Shown piece after piece: positions 7,824-16,303 of a stretch of DNA of 64,000 nt. A program made the position numbers and the translations under genes. Within the stretch, counting starts at the first letter, position 1. Every line of letters begins with the position of its first letter. Source of the DNA: Methylobacillus methanolivorans (GTDB taxonomy: Bacteria; Pseudomonadota; Gammaproteobacteria; Burkholderiales; Methylophilaceae). The notes under the pieces were generated by a model, which saw only the letters and a program-made list of their open reading frames with translations, did no database searches and was not told the origin of the DNA. The stretch lies in the NCBI RefSeq assembly GCF_044751345.1, contig NZ_JBIWXY010000003.1, forward strand, positions 124,001-188,000, given 5' to 3'.

Positions 7824-8698
7824 GTGACGCTTATCGCATAGACAAGGCCAGAGTGCGCGCCTCATTTGACCGTGCGGCGGGTAGCTATGATGCCGCAGCC
7901 ATCTTGCAGCGCGAAGTGCGCGAGCGCATGTTGCAGCGCCTTGAACTGGTCAAGATGGCGCCACGCGTCATTCTCGATGCAGGCTGCGGCACAGGGCATG
8001 CCACAGTGGCATTAGGTAAGCGCTATCGCGATAGTCAGGTGATCTCGCTCGATATTGCTATGGGCATGTTGCAGCAAACCCTGGGACATTACCCATTGAT
8101 GAAGCGTATGCTCGCGCCGCTTACTGGCCAGAAACGCCCTGTGGCAGTATGTGCCGATATTGAGAACCTGCCGTTGCAACATGGCAGCGTGGATTTGATC
8201 TGGTCCAACGTTGCCATCCAGTGGTGCAATGATCTGGATGCAGCCTTTGCCGGTATGGCTCGCGTGCTACGCCCAGAGGGCTTGTTGATGTTCAGCACTT
8301 TTGGCCCTGATACACTGAAGGAGCTGCGTGCGGCCTCCAGTGATGGCAGTGTGCATGTCAGCCGTTTTATCGATATGCATGATATTGGCGATGCCCTGGT
8401 GCGCGCTGGGTTTGCTGACCCAGTGCTGGATGTCGAGCGCTTTGTGCTCACTTACGATGATGTCATGGCTGTCATGCGCGACCTGAAAGCCATTGGCGCC
8501 CACAATGCCGCCGCAGGCCGTGCGCGCGGCCTGTTGGGTCGGGGCTTCCTTGAGCGCCTGACAGAGGCTTACGAGCAATTCCGCCACGAAGGTAAATTGC
8601 CCGCGACTTATGAAGTGGTATATGGCCATGCCTGGAAGGCGCAGCCGAAACAGCCAGGGTTGTCGACCGTGACTTTGCATCCAAGAAAGCCAGCATGA
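7820..8698 (+). CDS. bioC: Malonyl-ACP O-methyltransferase
   Basis: Methylates the free carboxyl of malonyl-ACP with SAM, disguising it as a fatty-acid primer to start pimelate synthesis. The early motif IDKARVRASFDRAAGSYD is typical of BioC, and the class I SAM motif is LDAGCGTGHATVAL. NVAIQWCNDLDAAFAGMARV and FSTFGPDTLKEL are further BioC signatures. At 292 residues it is somewhat longer than the E. coli protein, the extra length being in the C-terminal half. ATGA overlaps link it to bioH and bioD. Confidence 0.95.
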   Translation: MSDAYRIDKARVRASFDRAAGSYDAAAILQREVRERMLQRLELVKMAPRVILDAGCGTGHATVALGKRYRDSQVISLDIAMGMLQQTLGHYPLMKRMLAPLTGQKRPVAVCADIENLPLQHGSVDLIWSNVAIQWCNDLDAAFAGMARVLRPEGLLMFSTFGPDTLKELRAASSDGSVHVSRFIDMHDIGDALVRAGFADPVLDVERFVLTYDDVMAVMRDLKAIGAHNAAAGRARGLLGRGFLERLTEAYEQFRHEGKLPATYEVVYGHAWKAQPKQPGLSTVTLHPRKPA

Positions 8699-9375
8699 GC
8701 AACAAGCAAGCTTACTTTGTCACTGGCACCGATACCGGCGTTGGCAAGACCATGATCAGCAGCCTGCTGGTGCGCCAGTTTGCCCAGCGCGGCCTGCGCA
8801 GCGTGGGCATGAAGCCTGTCGCCTCTGGTTGTGAAAGACGCGATGGTCAGTTGATCTCTGAGGATGTCACCCAGTTACTGGCGGCCAGCAATGTGGATTT
8901 GCCATTGGCCGATATTAATCCCTATGCTTTCGAGCCAGCCATTGCGCCGCATATCGCAGCCAAACAGGCAGGAGTGCAGATAGATCTGGATCATATCCAG
9001 TCAGCCTTCCAGCGCCTGCAGGCTCATGCGGATGTGGTTATCGTTGAGGGGGCCGGTGGCTTCTACGTGCCGCTGGATGATGAGCATGACATTGCCGACC
9101 TGGCGGTTAAGCTTGATTTGCCGGTGATACTGGTGGTCGGCATGCGGCTGGGATGTATCAACCATGCCTTGCTCACTGCCGCAGCCATTCAGCAACGTGG
9201 CCTGAACTTGGCTGGCTGGGTGGCAAATCAGGTGGATACTGACATGGCAATGTTAGAGGAGAACTTGCAGACCTTGCGATTGCGCATGCCGGCTGCATAT
9301 CTGGGCTTTGTGGCTTGGATGGGTCCGTCGGATAATACTGATACAACAGATATTGTCAGCGAGCTATTGAAATAG
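8695..9375 (+). CDS. bioD: Dethiobiotin synthetase
   Basis: ATP-dependent enzyme that closes the ureido ring of 7,8-diaminononanoate to give dethiobiotin. The P-loop is TGTDTGVGKT at the N-terminus, followed by KPVASGCE (substrate lysine) and VEGAGGFYVPL. The 226 residues fit the family. Last gene of the biotin operon; the ATG overlaps the bioC stop. The aminotransferase bioA, which would supply its substrate, is not in this window. Confidence 0.96.
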   Translation: MSNKQAYFVTGTDTGVGKTMISSLLVRQFAQRGLRSVGMKPVASGCERRDGQLISEDVTQLLAASNVDLPLADINPYAFEPAIAPHIAAKQAGVQIDLDHIQSAFQRLQAHADVVIVEGAGGFYVPLDDEHDIADLAVKLDLPVILVVGMRLGCINHALLTAAAIQQRGLNLAGWVANQVDTDMAMLEENLQTLRLRMPAAYLGFVAWMGPSDNTDTTDIVSELLK

Positions 9376-9391
9376 ACTCATGTCACTGTGC

Positions 9392-9413
9392 GCGGCAATA
9401 GATAGGTTGCCGC
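9392..9413. terminator. Weak hairpin between convergent bioD and nadD
   Basis: Arms GCGGCAA and TTGCCGC (7 bp) around an 8-base loop in the 46-base gap. No T-run follows on either strand, so this could be a Rho-assisted end or chance. Confidence 0.3.
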
Positions 9414-9421
9414 ATAGTTGC

Positions 9422-10126
9422 CTACGATTGGTGATATAAGGTCTGTTGGTTGATGTATTCCAGTACATTGCCAGGCAATAAGTAACGTGGAGTTTTACCC
9501 TCTGCAAAATGCTCTCGAATCTTGGTTGCGGAAATATCCAGCGCGGTAATTTCCTGCTTCAATATTCCATTTTCTGTTTGCCTACGCAGTAATTGTGCGC
9601 TGGCGATTGCATGTTGTTGCGACCATGCATCTAGGGCTGTATGACTCACTGGCAATGTCGCCCCTGGCCTGGTGGCAACCACGATGTGCGCAAACTGCAA
9701 TAACGCTTCCCAGCGGTGCCAACTGGTAATGCCAGCAAAAGCATCCATCCCCATCAGCAGGCAAAGCCTTGCCTGGCCTTGTAGTTCTTCATTGAGCGAT
9801 TGCAAGGTGTCTATGGTGTAGGAATAGCCCTCCCGCTCTAGTTCCCGTGTATCCAGCTTGAAGAGTGGATTGTCGGCAATCGCAAGCGCGACCATGTCTG
9901 CACGCTGCTGGGCCGAAGTCATGGGCTGGTCACGGTGAGGCGGGGTAGCGGAAGGGATAAAGCGGACTTCCGTCAAATTCAGGGCTTCGGCCAGCTCCTG
10001 CGCCATGCGCAGGTGGCCGAAGTGGATGGGGTCGAAGGTACCGCCCATGATGCCGATGAGCGGTAAAGCCTGGGCTTGAGATATTTCGCCCATCGTCATG
10101 CTGGTGAAGTGCAGGTGTGAGGGCAT
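9422..10126 (-). CDS. nadD: Nicotinate-nucleotide adenylyltransferase
   Basis: Transfers AMP from ATP to nicotinate mononucleotide in NAD synthesis. The nucleotidyltransferase motif is GGTFDPIHFGHLRMA and the C-terminal one ISATKIRE, the usual (I)SxT-x-IR. The ATG at 10126 shares its A with the proA stop codon (TGATG), a classic reinitiation arrangement. A second ATG at 10093 would give a more usual N-terminus. In many related bacteria nadD is followed by rsfS and rlmH; here it is followed by convergent bioD. Confidence 0.95.
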   Translation of the reverse strand: MPSHLHFTSMTMGEISQAQALPLIGIMGGTFDPIHFGHLRMAQELAEALNLTEVRFIPSATPPHRDQPMTSAQQRADMVALAIADNPLFKLDTRELEREGYSYTIDTLQSLNEELQGQARLCLLMGMDAFAGITSWHRWEALLQFAHIVVATRPGATLPVSHTALDAWSQQHAIASAQLLRRQTENGILKQEITALDISATKIREHFAEGKTPRYLLPGNVLEYINQQTLYHQS

Positions 10127-11385
10127 CAGGCCCTGACTTCTCCATCGCCCAGCACGATGTACTTCAGGCTGGTCAGGCCTTCAAGGCCGACCGGGCCACG
10201 AGCGTGCAACTTGTCGGTGGAAATGCCGATTTCTGCGCCCAGGCCGTACTCAAAACCATCTGCAAAGCGGGTCGAAGCGTTGACGATGACGCTGCTGGAG
10301 TCTACTTCGCGCAGGAACTGACGGGCGCGAGTGTAGTTCTCGGTGACGATAGCCTCGGTATGTTGTGAAGAGTATTGGTTGATGTGGGCGATAGCTTCAT
10401 CCACATCGGCAACCACTTTCACCGAGATGATCGCAGCGAGAAACTCGGTGTAGTAGTCCTCCTCCGTGGCTGGCTTGGCCTGCGGCACTAGTGCACGGGT
10501 TTCATTGCAACCACGAATTTCCACGCCCTTGCTGACTAACATTGCAGCCAATGGTGGCAAGGCTTCTTGCGCAATGCTGCGCGCCACTAATAGCGATTCA
10601 GCCGTATTGCAGGTGCCCAGGCGCTGGGTCTTGGAGTTTTCCAAGATACGCAAGGCCTTATCAAGGTCGGCACTTTCGTCGACATAAACGTGGCAATTGC
10701 CGTCCAAGTGCTTGATGACAGGAATGCGCGCTTCATTCGAGATGCGCTCAATCAGTCCCTTGCCACCACGTGGCACGATGACATCAACGTATTCCTTCAT
10801 GGTGATGAGCTCACCTACAGCCGCGCGATCAGTCGTTGCGACAACTTGCACCGCTGTCGCAGGTAGCCCCGCTGCGGCAAGGCCTTCGTGCACAATGGCC
10901 GCCAGGGCGCGGTTGCACTGAATGGCTTCGGAGCCGCCGCGCAGGATGGCAGCATTACCAGATTTGATGCATAGGCCAGCAGCGTCGACAGTGACGTTGG
11001 GGCGTGCTTCATAGATGATGCCGATCACGCCCAGCGGCACACGCATTTTGCCAATTTGGATGCCGGAAGGACGATATTTGAAGTCGGACATTTCGCCAAT
11101 AGGGTCTGGCAGGCTGGCAATCTGCTCCAGGCCTTCGGCCATGGTGGCGATGCCTTTTTCACTCAATATCAGGCGGTCTAGCATGGCAGGCTCGAGGCCA
11201 TTGTTGCGCGCGGCTTGCAGATCGGCGGCATTGGCTGCCAGCAAGGTGTCACGCTCACGGCGAATGGCCGTGGCAATCGCACGCAAGGCCTTGTTCTTGG
11301 TGTCTGTATCAGCGCGAGCCATGGCACGGGAGGCAGCGCGTGCCTCAGTGCCAAGCTGTTGCATATAGTGTTTGATGTCTTCCAT
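10126..11385 (-). CDS. proA: Gamma-glutamyl phosphate reductase
   Basis: NADPH-dependent reductase of the proline pathway, making glutamate semialdehyde from gamma-glutamyl phosphate. It is an aldehyde-dehydrogenase-fold enzyme with the catalytic cysteine near residue 257 in QRLGTCNTAESLLV. Further marks are RVPLGVIGIIYEARPNVT and IVPRGGKGLIE. I take the start at 11385 (MEDIKHYMQQLG, 419 residues) after an AGAGG site; the longer frame to 11460 runs into holA. Its partner proB is not in the window. Coupled to nadD by TGATG. Confidence 0.96.
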   Translation of the reverse strand: MEDIKHYMQQLGTEARAASRAMARADTDTKNKALRAIATAIRRERDTLLAANAADLQAARNNGLEPAMLDRLILSEKGIATMAEGLEQIASLPDPIGEMSDFKYRPSGIQIGKMRVPLGVIGIIYEARPNVTVDAAGLCIKSGNAAILRGGSEAIQCNRALAAIVHEGLAAAGLPATAVQVVATTDRAAVGELITMKEYVDVIVPRGGKGLIERISNEARIPVIKHLDGNCHVYVDESADLDKALRILENSKTQRLGTCNTAESLLVARSIAQEALPPLAAMLVSKGVEIRGCNETRALVPQAKPATEEDYYTEFLAAIISVKVVADVDEAIAHINQYSSQHTEAIVTENYTRARQFLREVDSSSVIVNASTRFADGFEYGLGAEIGISTDKLHARGPVGLEGLTSLKYIVLGDGEVRA

Positions 11386-11402
11386 TCTTGCCTCTATGCC
11401 TA

Positions 11403-12419
11403 TTATTTCCGGCTGCCTATGCGCGCCAAGCCAAAGCACAAGCGCGAGATTTCCAGCCATGGGTCCTGGTTCAACAAGCCTTTGCCCGCTTTGTCGATTT
11501 CCGCCAGTTTCTGTAGCGCTGCTTCCAGTTGGCGCATATTCAGGCGTGATAGCGCGCGTTTGACCAAGTTTTGTCTATCACCATAAATCCTGGCCTGCTG
11601 CATGGCACTGCTGACATTGCTGCCTTGGGTTTCAGCATATTTTACCTTGATTAGTCCGCGCAAGACCCAGGCCAGTGCACTCATGATAGCCACTGGCTGG
11701 GCACCTTCATCGCGCAAGCCGTGCAGGATACGTACAGCATGTTCGCTGTCGCCGCTCAAGACGGCATCGCCCAATTGGAAGGCATCATAACGCGATACAT
11801 TGAGTACGGCCTCCCGTACCTTGCTGCCGTCCAATGCACCTTCAGGGTAAAGCAGCCCCAATTTCTGTATTTCTTGATGGGCGGCTAGCAGATTGCCTTC
11901 CACCTGATGTGCAAGAAACTCCAGTGTTTCCTGGTCGGTATGCTGTCCTTGCTGGGAGAGGCGGGCAGCAATCCACTGTGGCAATGCCGATGGTGCAACC
12001 TCATGCAGCGCAAGCGAAACGCCGTGATTTTCCAGGGCAGCGAACCAGGCGCTGTTCTTGGCATCGCGTTCCAGCTTGGGCAGGATGATGATGGTAACGG
12101 TGTCTGGGATAGGCTGCGTGGCAAGGGCTTGCAGCGCTTTGCCGCCATCTACGCCAGGCTTGCCGGAGGGAATCACGATTTCGAGGATGCGGCGACTGGC
12201 AAACAGGGAAATGGATTGACCAAAGGCAGTGACTTGCTGCCAGTTGAAGTTGCGCTCCACGGTCAGGCGGGTACGTTCATCATGGCCTGCTGCGCGTGCC
12301 GTGGCACGGATGGCATCCAGGCTTTCGCGTTGGGCGAGTGGCTCATCGCCCATGAGCACATATAGCGGCGCCAGGCCTTGGGCGAGGTGCCGTTCTAGCT
12401 CCTGTGGCTTGAGCCTCAT
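11403..12419 (-). CDS. holA: DNA polymerase III, delta subunit
   Basis: Clamp-loader subunit that opens the beta sliding clamp. The N-terminus LAPLYVLMGDEPLAQRESLDAIR is the AAA+-like HolA start (a degenerate P-loop is normal in delta). A middle segment, EFLAHQVEGNLLAAHQEIQKL, and a C-terminal helical domain ending RLCFGLARIG complete the match. At 338 residues it has the usual length. Its ATG overlaps the lptE TGA by four bases, giving the conserved leuS-lptE-holA order. Confidence 0.93.
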   Translation of the reverse strand: MRLKPQELERHLAQGLAPLYVLMGDEPLAQRESLDAIRATARAAGHDERTRLTVERNFNWQQVTAFGQSISLFASRRILEIVIPSGKPGVDGGKALQALATQPIPDTVTIIILPKLERDAKNSAWFAALENHGVSLALHEVAPSALPQWIAARLSQQGQHTDQETLEFLAHQVEGNLLAAHQEIQKLGLLYPEGALDGSKVREAVLNVSRYDAFQLGDAVLSGDSEHAVRILHGLRDEGAQPVAIMSALAWVLRGLIKVKYAETQGSNVSSAMQQARIYGDRQNLVKRALSRLNMRQLEAALQKLAEIDKAGKGLLNQDPWLEISRLCFGLARIGSRK

Positions 12420-12958
12420 TCCACGGTGTCGTCCAGCGGCGATTTCAAGTCTGCAGCGCGAGGCTTGCCCTGCACCGGTTTGACCACCATCAGGCGACGC
12501 AACAGTTCGCGCACTGCATCGTCTTTCATATCGTTGTAGAGTCGTTCCTGCTCGAGCTGCTTCGCCAGTAATTGCGAGTCATCATAAGTAATCTCGCGCC
12601 TGCCCTTGATCGTTTGTACCTCGCCCCAGGTTTCGCTAGAAGGGTCGCGCAGGCGGAAATTAACGGTGTAGAACAGCTCGTATTCACGCACCAGACCGCG
12701 TCCGCTCAATGATAAGATGCGTTGTTCCTGCGCTTCACTCATGATTTCCAGCAGGAGTTCAGCCTGATCCTTGGCGCTGACAATCTTGACGCCATTCACC
12801 GCCAGTGAGCGCTTGAATGGCTTGGAAATCGAGATCGTCGGCCCTTGTATGTACAGGGTGTGGAACTTGAGGTCGGCAACGCCGCGCATCTGGAAGCCAC
12901 AGGCTGTCAGGGCCAATAGCATGGCAAGCAGAATCCAGCGGGTAGCGCGCATATACAT
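12416..12958 (-). CDS. lptE: LPS-assembly lipoprotein LptE
   Basis: Outer-membrane lipoprotein that plugs the LptD barrel and assists LPS insertion. The signal peptide ends in the lipobox LTAC, followed by GFQMRGVADL, the typical LptE opening. The 180 residues fit the family. It is between leuS (3 bases upstream) and holA (4-base overlap). Its partner LptD is encoded at 21896-24307, so both halves of the outer-membrane translocon are in this window. Confidence 0.92.
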   Translation of the reverse strand: MYMRATRWILLAMLLALTACGFQMRGVADLKFHTLYIQGPTISISKPFKRSLAVNGVKIVSAKDQAELLLEIMSEAQEQRILSLSGRGLVREYELFYTVNFRLRDPSSETWGEVQTIKGRREITYDDSQLLAKQLEQERLYNDMKDDAVRELLRRLMVVKPVQGKPRAADLKSPLDDTVE

Positions 12959-12961
12959 GGT

Positions 12962-15415
12962 TTATCCTACGACGATGTTGACGAGTTTGTTGGGTACGAC
13001 AATGATCTTGCGCACACTGCCTTCGGCCAGGTATTTCTGGATGCTTTCCTGTTGTACCGCCAGCGCTTCAATGGCTGCTTTATCCAGCGTACGGGCAACG
13101 GTCATGCTGCCACGCAGTTTGCCATTGACTTGCAGCATCAGCTCAATCTCATCCTGCACCATGGCAGCCTTGTTGGCAACCGGCCAGCGAGTATCAAGCA
13201 GTTGGCTATTAGGACGAAGCTCTTGCCAGAGCGTGTGGCTGATGTGCGGCACGATAGGCGAAAGTAACAGCACGACATTTTCCAGCGTTTCCTGGCGGAT
13301 GGCACGCGTGATGGTGTCGTCGCCTTCCAGCTTCGCATAGGCGTTCATCAGCTCCATTACCGCAGCGATTGCCGTGTTGAAGGAGTGGCGGCGACCATAG
13401 TCATCACTGACCTTGTCTATCGTCTGGTGCAATTGGCGGCGGAAGGCCTTGAGCTCGGCAGGTAGTTCACCGGTGCTGAAAGCCGTTGTGACACCGGCTT
13501 CAACATGCGAGGCGACAGCAGTCCAGACGCGTTTGAGGAAGCGGTGCGCACCCTCGACACCTGCATCGGACCACTCCAGGCTTTGCTCGGGTGGTGCTGC
13601 AAACATCATGAACAAGCGTGCGGTATCTGCACCGTAATTGTCGATCAGCTCCTGGGGGTCTACCGTGTTGCCCTTGGACTTGGACATTTTGCTGCCGTCC
13701 TTCAATACCATGCCCTGCGTCAATAGCTTGGTAAAAGGTTCATCATGCTGGATCAGGCCAACATCGCGCATCAGCTTGTTGAAGAAGCGTGCATAGAGCA
13801 AGTGCAGGATGGCATGCTCAATGCCGCCGATGTATTGATCCACCGGCAGCCAGTAGTTGGCGCGCTCGTCCACCATGCCGTTGCTGGCATCAAAGCTCGC
13901 GTAACGGGCAAAATACCATGAGGACTCGACGAAGGTATCCATGGTGTCGGTCTCACGCGTGGCTTTCTCGCCGCAGCTTGGGCAGGTGGTGTCGTAGAAG
14001 GCCGGATCTTTCTTGATCGGTGAGCCAACACCGTCCATGACGACATCTTCCGGCAAGACCACCGGTAGCTGGTCGGCCGGCACCGGGATTTCACCACAGC
14101 TTGGGCAATGCACGATAGGGATAGGGCAGCCCCAGTAGCGCTGGCGCGAGATACCCCAATCGCGCAGGCGATATTGAGTGCGCTTTTGGCCAAGGTTTTT
14201 CGCAGCCAATGCCGTAGCGATGGCATCGCTGGCCTGGTTGAAGTCGAGACCATTGAAGTCAGCAGAGTCGAATAGAACACCATGCTCGGTATAAGCCGCT
14301 TGTAAAGGCAGCTCCAACTCGCTATGAGCAGGCTTGATGACAGCCTTGATGGGCAACTCATACTTGCTGGCAAATTCAAAATCGCGTTCGTCATGCGCTG
14401 GCACGGCCATTACTGCACCTTCGCCATAGCTGATGAGCACGTAGTTGGCGACCCATACTGGTAGTTGCTCGCCAGTGATCGGGTGCAATACGAACAGGCC
14501 GGAGGCCATGCCCTTTTTCTCGGCGGTGGCCAGGTCGGCTTCGGCAACGCTGCCTCGCTTGCATTCGTCGATAAAGGCTTGTAGCTCGGGGTTGTTCTTG
14601 GCGGCTTCTGTGGCTAGCGCGTGTTCTGCTGCAACGGCAACGTAAGTGGCACCCATGAGCGTATCAGGGCGAGTGGTGTAGACCTTGAGCGTACCTTTAC
14701 CAGCGGCGAGTGGGAACTCCACTTCACAGCCATAGCTCTTGCCTATCCAGTTACGTTGCATGGTCTTGACCTGCTCGGGCCAGCCTTCCAGTGTGTCGAG
14801 GTCTGCCAGCAGCTCTTCCGCATATGCAGTAATTTTCATGAAGTATTGCGGGATGTCGCGCTTCTCAACCAGCGCACCAGAGCGCCAGCCGCGACCATCA
14901 ATCACTTGCTCATTTGCCAGTACGGTTTGGTCGACTGGGTCCCAATTGACGGTTGCCGTTTTCTTGTAGATCAGGCCTTTTTTGTAAAGCTCGGTGAATA
15001 GCCATTGTTCCCAGCGGTAATAATCGGGTTTGCAAGTCGCAATCTCACGCTGCCAATCTACGGCCAAGCCCAGACTTTTGAGCTGGCCTTTCATATGTTC
15101 AATATTGCTATAGGTCCAGCCTGCTGGTGCGACATTGTTCTTGATCGCGGCATTTTCGGCAGGCAGGCCGAAAGCATCCCAGCCCATGGGTTGCATGACG
15201 TTGAAGCCACGCATGCGATGGAAGCGGCTCAGAACATCACCAATCGTGTAGTTGCGCACATGACCCATGTGTAGCCTGCCAGATGGATAGGGAAACATGG
15301 ACAGGCAATAGTACTTGGGCTTATCGGACTGCTCCGTGGCTGCGAAAGTGGCATTGGATTCCCAATAGGATTGCGCTTGTTGCTCGATTTCACGGAATGG
15401 ATACTGCTGCTGCAT
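12962..15415 (-). CDS. leuS: Leucyl-tRNA synthetase
   Basis: Class I aminoacyl-tRNA synthetase charging tRNA-Leu. The HIGH-type motif is HMGH at residues 49-52 (PSGRLHMGHVRNY) and the KMSKS loop lies around residue 575. Between them are the CP1 editing domain (TRPDTLMGATYVAVAAEH) and zinc-type cysteines (CPIPIVHCPSCGEIP, CPSCGEK). I place the start at 15415 (MQQQYPFREIEQQ), giving 817 residues; an upstream extension to 15505 has no family support. First gene of the leuS-lptE-holA-proA-nadD run. Confidence 0.97.
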   Translation of the reverse strand: MQQQYPFREIEQQAQSYWESNATFAATEQSDKPKYYCLSMFPYPSGRLHMGHVRNYTIGDVLSRFHRMRGFNVMQPMGWDAFGLPAENAAIKNNVAPAGWTYSNIEHMKGQLKSLGLAVDWQREIATCKPDYYRWEQWLFTELYKKGLIYKKTATVNWDPVDQTVLANEQVIDGRGWRSGALVEKRDIPQYFMKITAYAEELLADLDTLEGWPEQVKTMQRNWIGKSYGCEVEFPLAAGKGTLKVYTTRPDTLMGATYVAVAAEHALATEAAKNNPELQAFIDECKRGSVAEADLATAEKKGMASGLFVLHPITGEQLPVWVANYVLISYGEGAVMAVPAHDERDFEFASKYELPIKAVIKPAHSELELPLQAAYTEHGVLFDSADFNGLDFNQASDAIATALAAKNLGQKRTQYRLRDWGISRQRYWGCPIPIVHCPSCGEIPVPADQLPVVLPEDVVMDGVGSPIKKDPAFYDTTCPSCGEKATRETDTMDTFVESSWYFARYASFDASNGMVDERANYWLPVDQYIGGIEHAILHLLYARFFNKLMRDVGLIQHDEPFTKLLTQGMVLKDGSKMSKSKGNTVDPQELIDNYGADTARLFMMFAAPPEQSLEWSDAGVEGAHRFLKRVWTAVASHVEAGVTTAFSTGELPAELKAFRRQLHQTIDKVSDDYGRRHSFNTAIAAVMELMNAYAKLEGDDTITRAIRQETLENVVLLLSPIVPHISHTLWQELRPNSQLLDTRWPVANKAAMVQDEIELMLQVNGKLRGSMTVARTLDKAAIEALAVQQESIQKYLAEGSVRKIIVVPNKLVNIVVG

Positions 15416-15805
15416 GATGGTGGTCTGGGTAAAAATTCGGAAAGCAAAATTATACCTTAAGCGGCGGTATTTTCCCGAGACAAGCGCGAGTATCAAATCA
15501 TGCATGAAGCAGAGTGTAGCCGTGCATGATTGATGGCTAGCGAAGTGTTAAGCACTTTGTTTTGCATAATGTAATTTGCAAATGGCTGCAAGATAAAGTC
15601 AATGCTAAGCGTGGGTTTTGCTTTTTGTGGAAGCCGTCAGGTTTATGTAAGCATTGATTTGTTGCAGGGTTTGATATGCTTTGGCTTGTAGTGGATGTTC
15701 TGCTTTTTACAAAAATTTAACATTTTTTAGTAAAAATAAATTAAAGAAACTCCTTTTGAATGCCGTTGGGACATGGGTGTGTTCAGTCATTTATAAAGGG
15801 GGACG
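15416..15805. other. 390-base intergenic region between leuS and cheW
   Basis: Divergent control region for leuS (minus) and cheW (plus). It contains a 9-bp inverted repeat (AATCATGCA at 15496-15504 and TGCATGATT at 15523-15531) and, near cheW, a FliA-like promoter. I find no conserved open frame, tRNA or other RNA gene in it. Confidence 0.6.
15742..15769 (+). promoter_or_regulatory. Candidate FliA (sigma-28) promoter for cheW-mcp
   Basis: TAAAGAAA at 15742-15749, 12 bases, then GCCGTTGG at 15762-15769. The consensus is TAAAGTTT-N11-GCCGATAA, so the -35 and the GCCG core match but the spacer is one base long and the -10 tail differs. It ends 36 bases before the cheW ATG. A better copy precedes the other receptor gene at 59189-59215. 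Confidence 0.5.
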
Positions 15806-16276
15806 ATGGTGGATCAGGAGTCCATATTAGAGGTGTTGATGTTTACCCTGGGAGGGGAGCACTACGGCATCAATATCCTGAGTGTGCAGGAAATCCGCGG
15901 TTATGAGCAGGTGACGCAGATCGCCAATGCGCCTGAATACCTTAAGGGCATCGTCAATTTGCGCGGCATTATTGTGCCGATTGTTGATATGCGTATCTGG
16001 TTTGGCCAGCTTGAACCTACATATAACCAGAATACGGTGGTGATCGTATTGAATCTGGAAGAGCGCATTATCGGCATGGTGGTGGATAGTGTGTCTGATG
16101 TGATGGCGCTTGATGCTGGCCAGATCAAAGAGCCGCCAGCGATGGGGGTCGCAATGGAAGCTACATTCCTGCTTGGGGTAGCAACTGTGGATGAACTCAC
16201 AGTCATGCTATTGAGCATCGACAAGCTTATGGCCTCAGTGGCATTGGGAAATGCCATTCAGCAAGTGTCGATATAA
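15806..16276 (+). CDS. cheW: Chemotaxis coupling protein CheW
   Basis: Scaffold linking chemoreceptors to the kinase CheA at the inner membrane. The product of 156 residues is a single CheW (SH3-like) domain: LMFTLGGEHYGINILSVQEI, then IVNLRGIIVPIVDMR, then IGMVVDSVSDV, all core family segments. The start is supported by AAAGGGGGA just upstream. It is followed after 27 bases by a receptor gene, so the two form an operon. CheA, CheY, CheR and CheB are not in the window. Confidence 0.95.
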   Translation: MVDQESILEVLMFTLGGEHYGINILSVQEIRGYEQVTQIANAPEYLKGIVNLRGIIVPIVDMRIWFGQLEPTYNQNTVVIVLNLEERIIGMVVDSVSDVMALDAGQIKEPPAMGVAMEATFLLGVATVDELTVMLLSIDKLMASVALGNAIQQVSI

Positions 16277-16303
16277 GTAATAACAATAAAAGGAGCAACA
16301 ACT

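Noticed and set aside
13771..14394. 207-codon frame within leuS
   Set aside because: Same-strand alternative frame of a clear synthetase gene; Ser/Arg-rich shadow.
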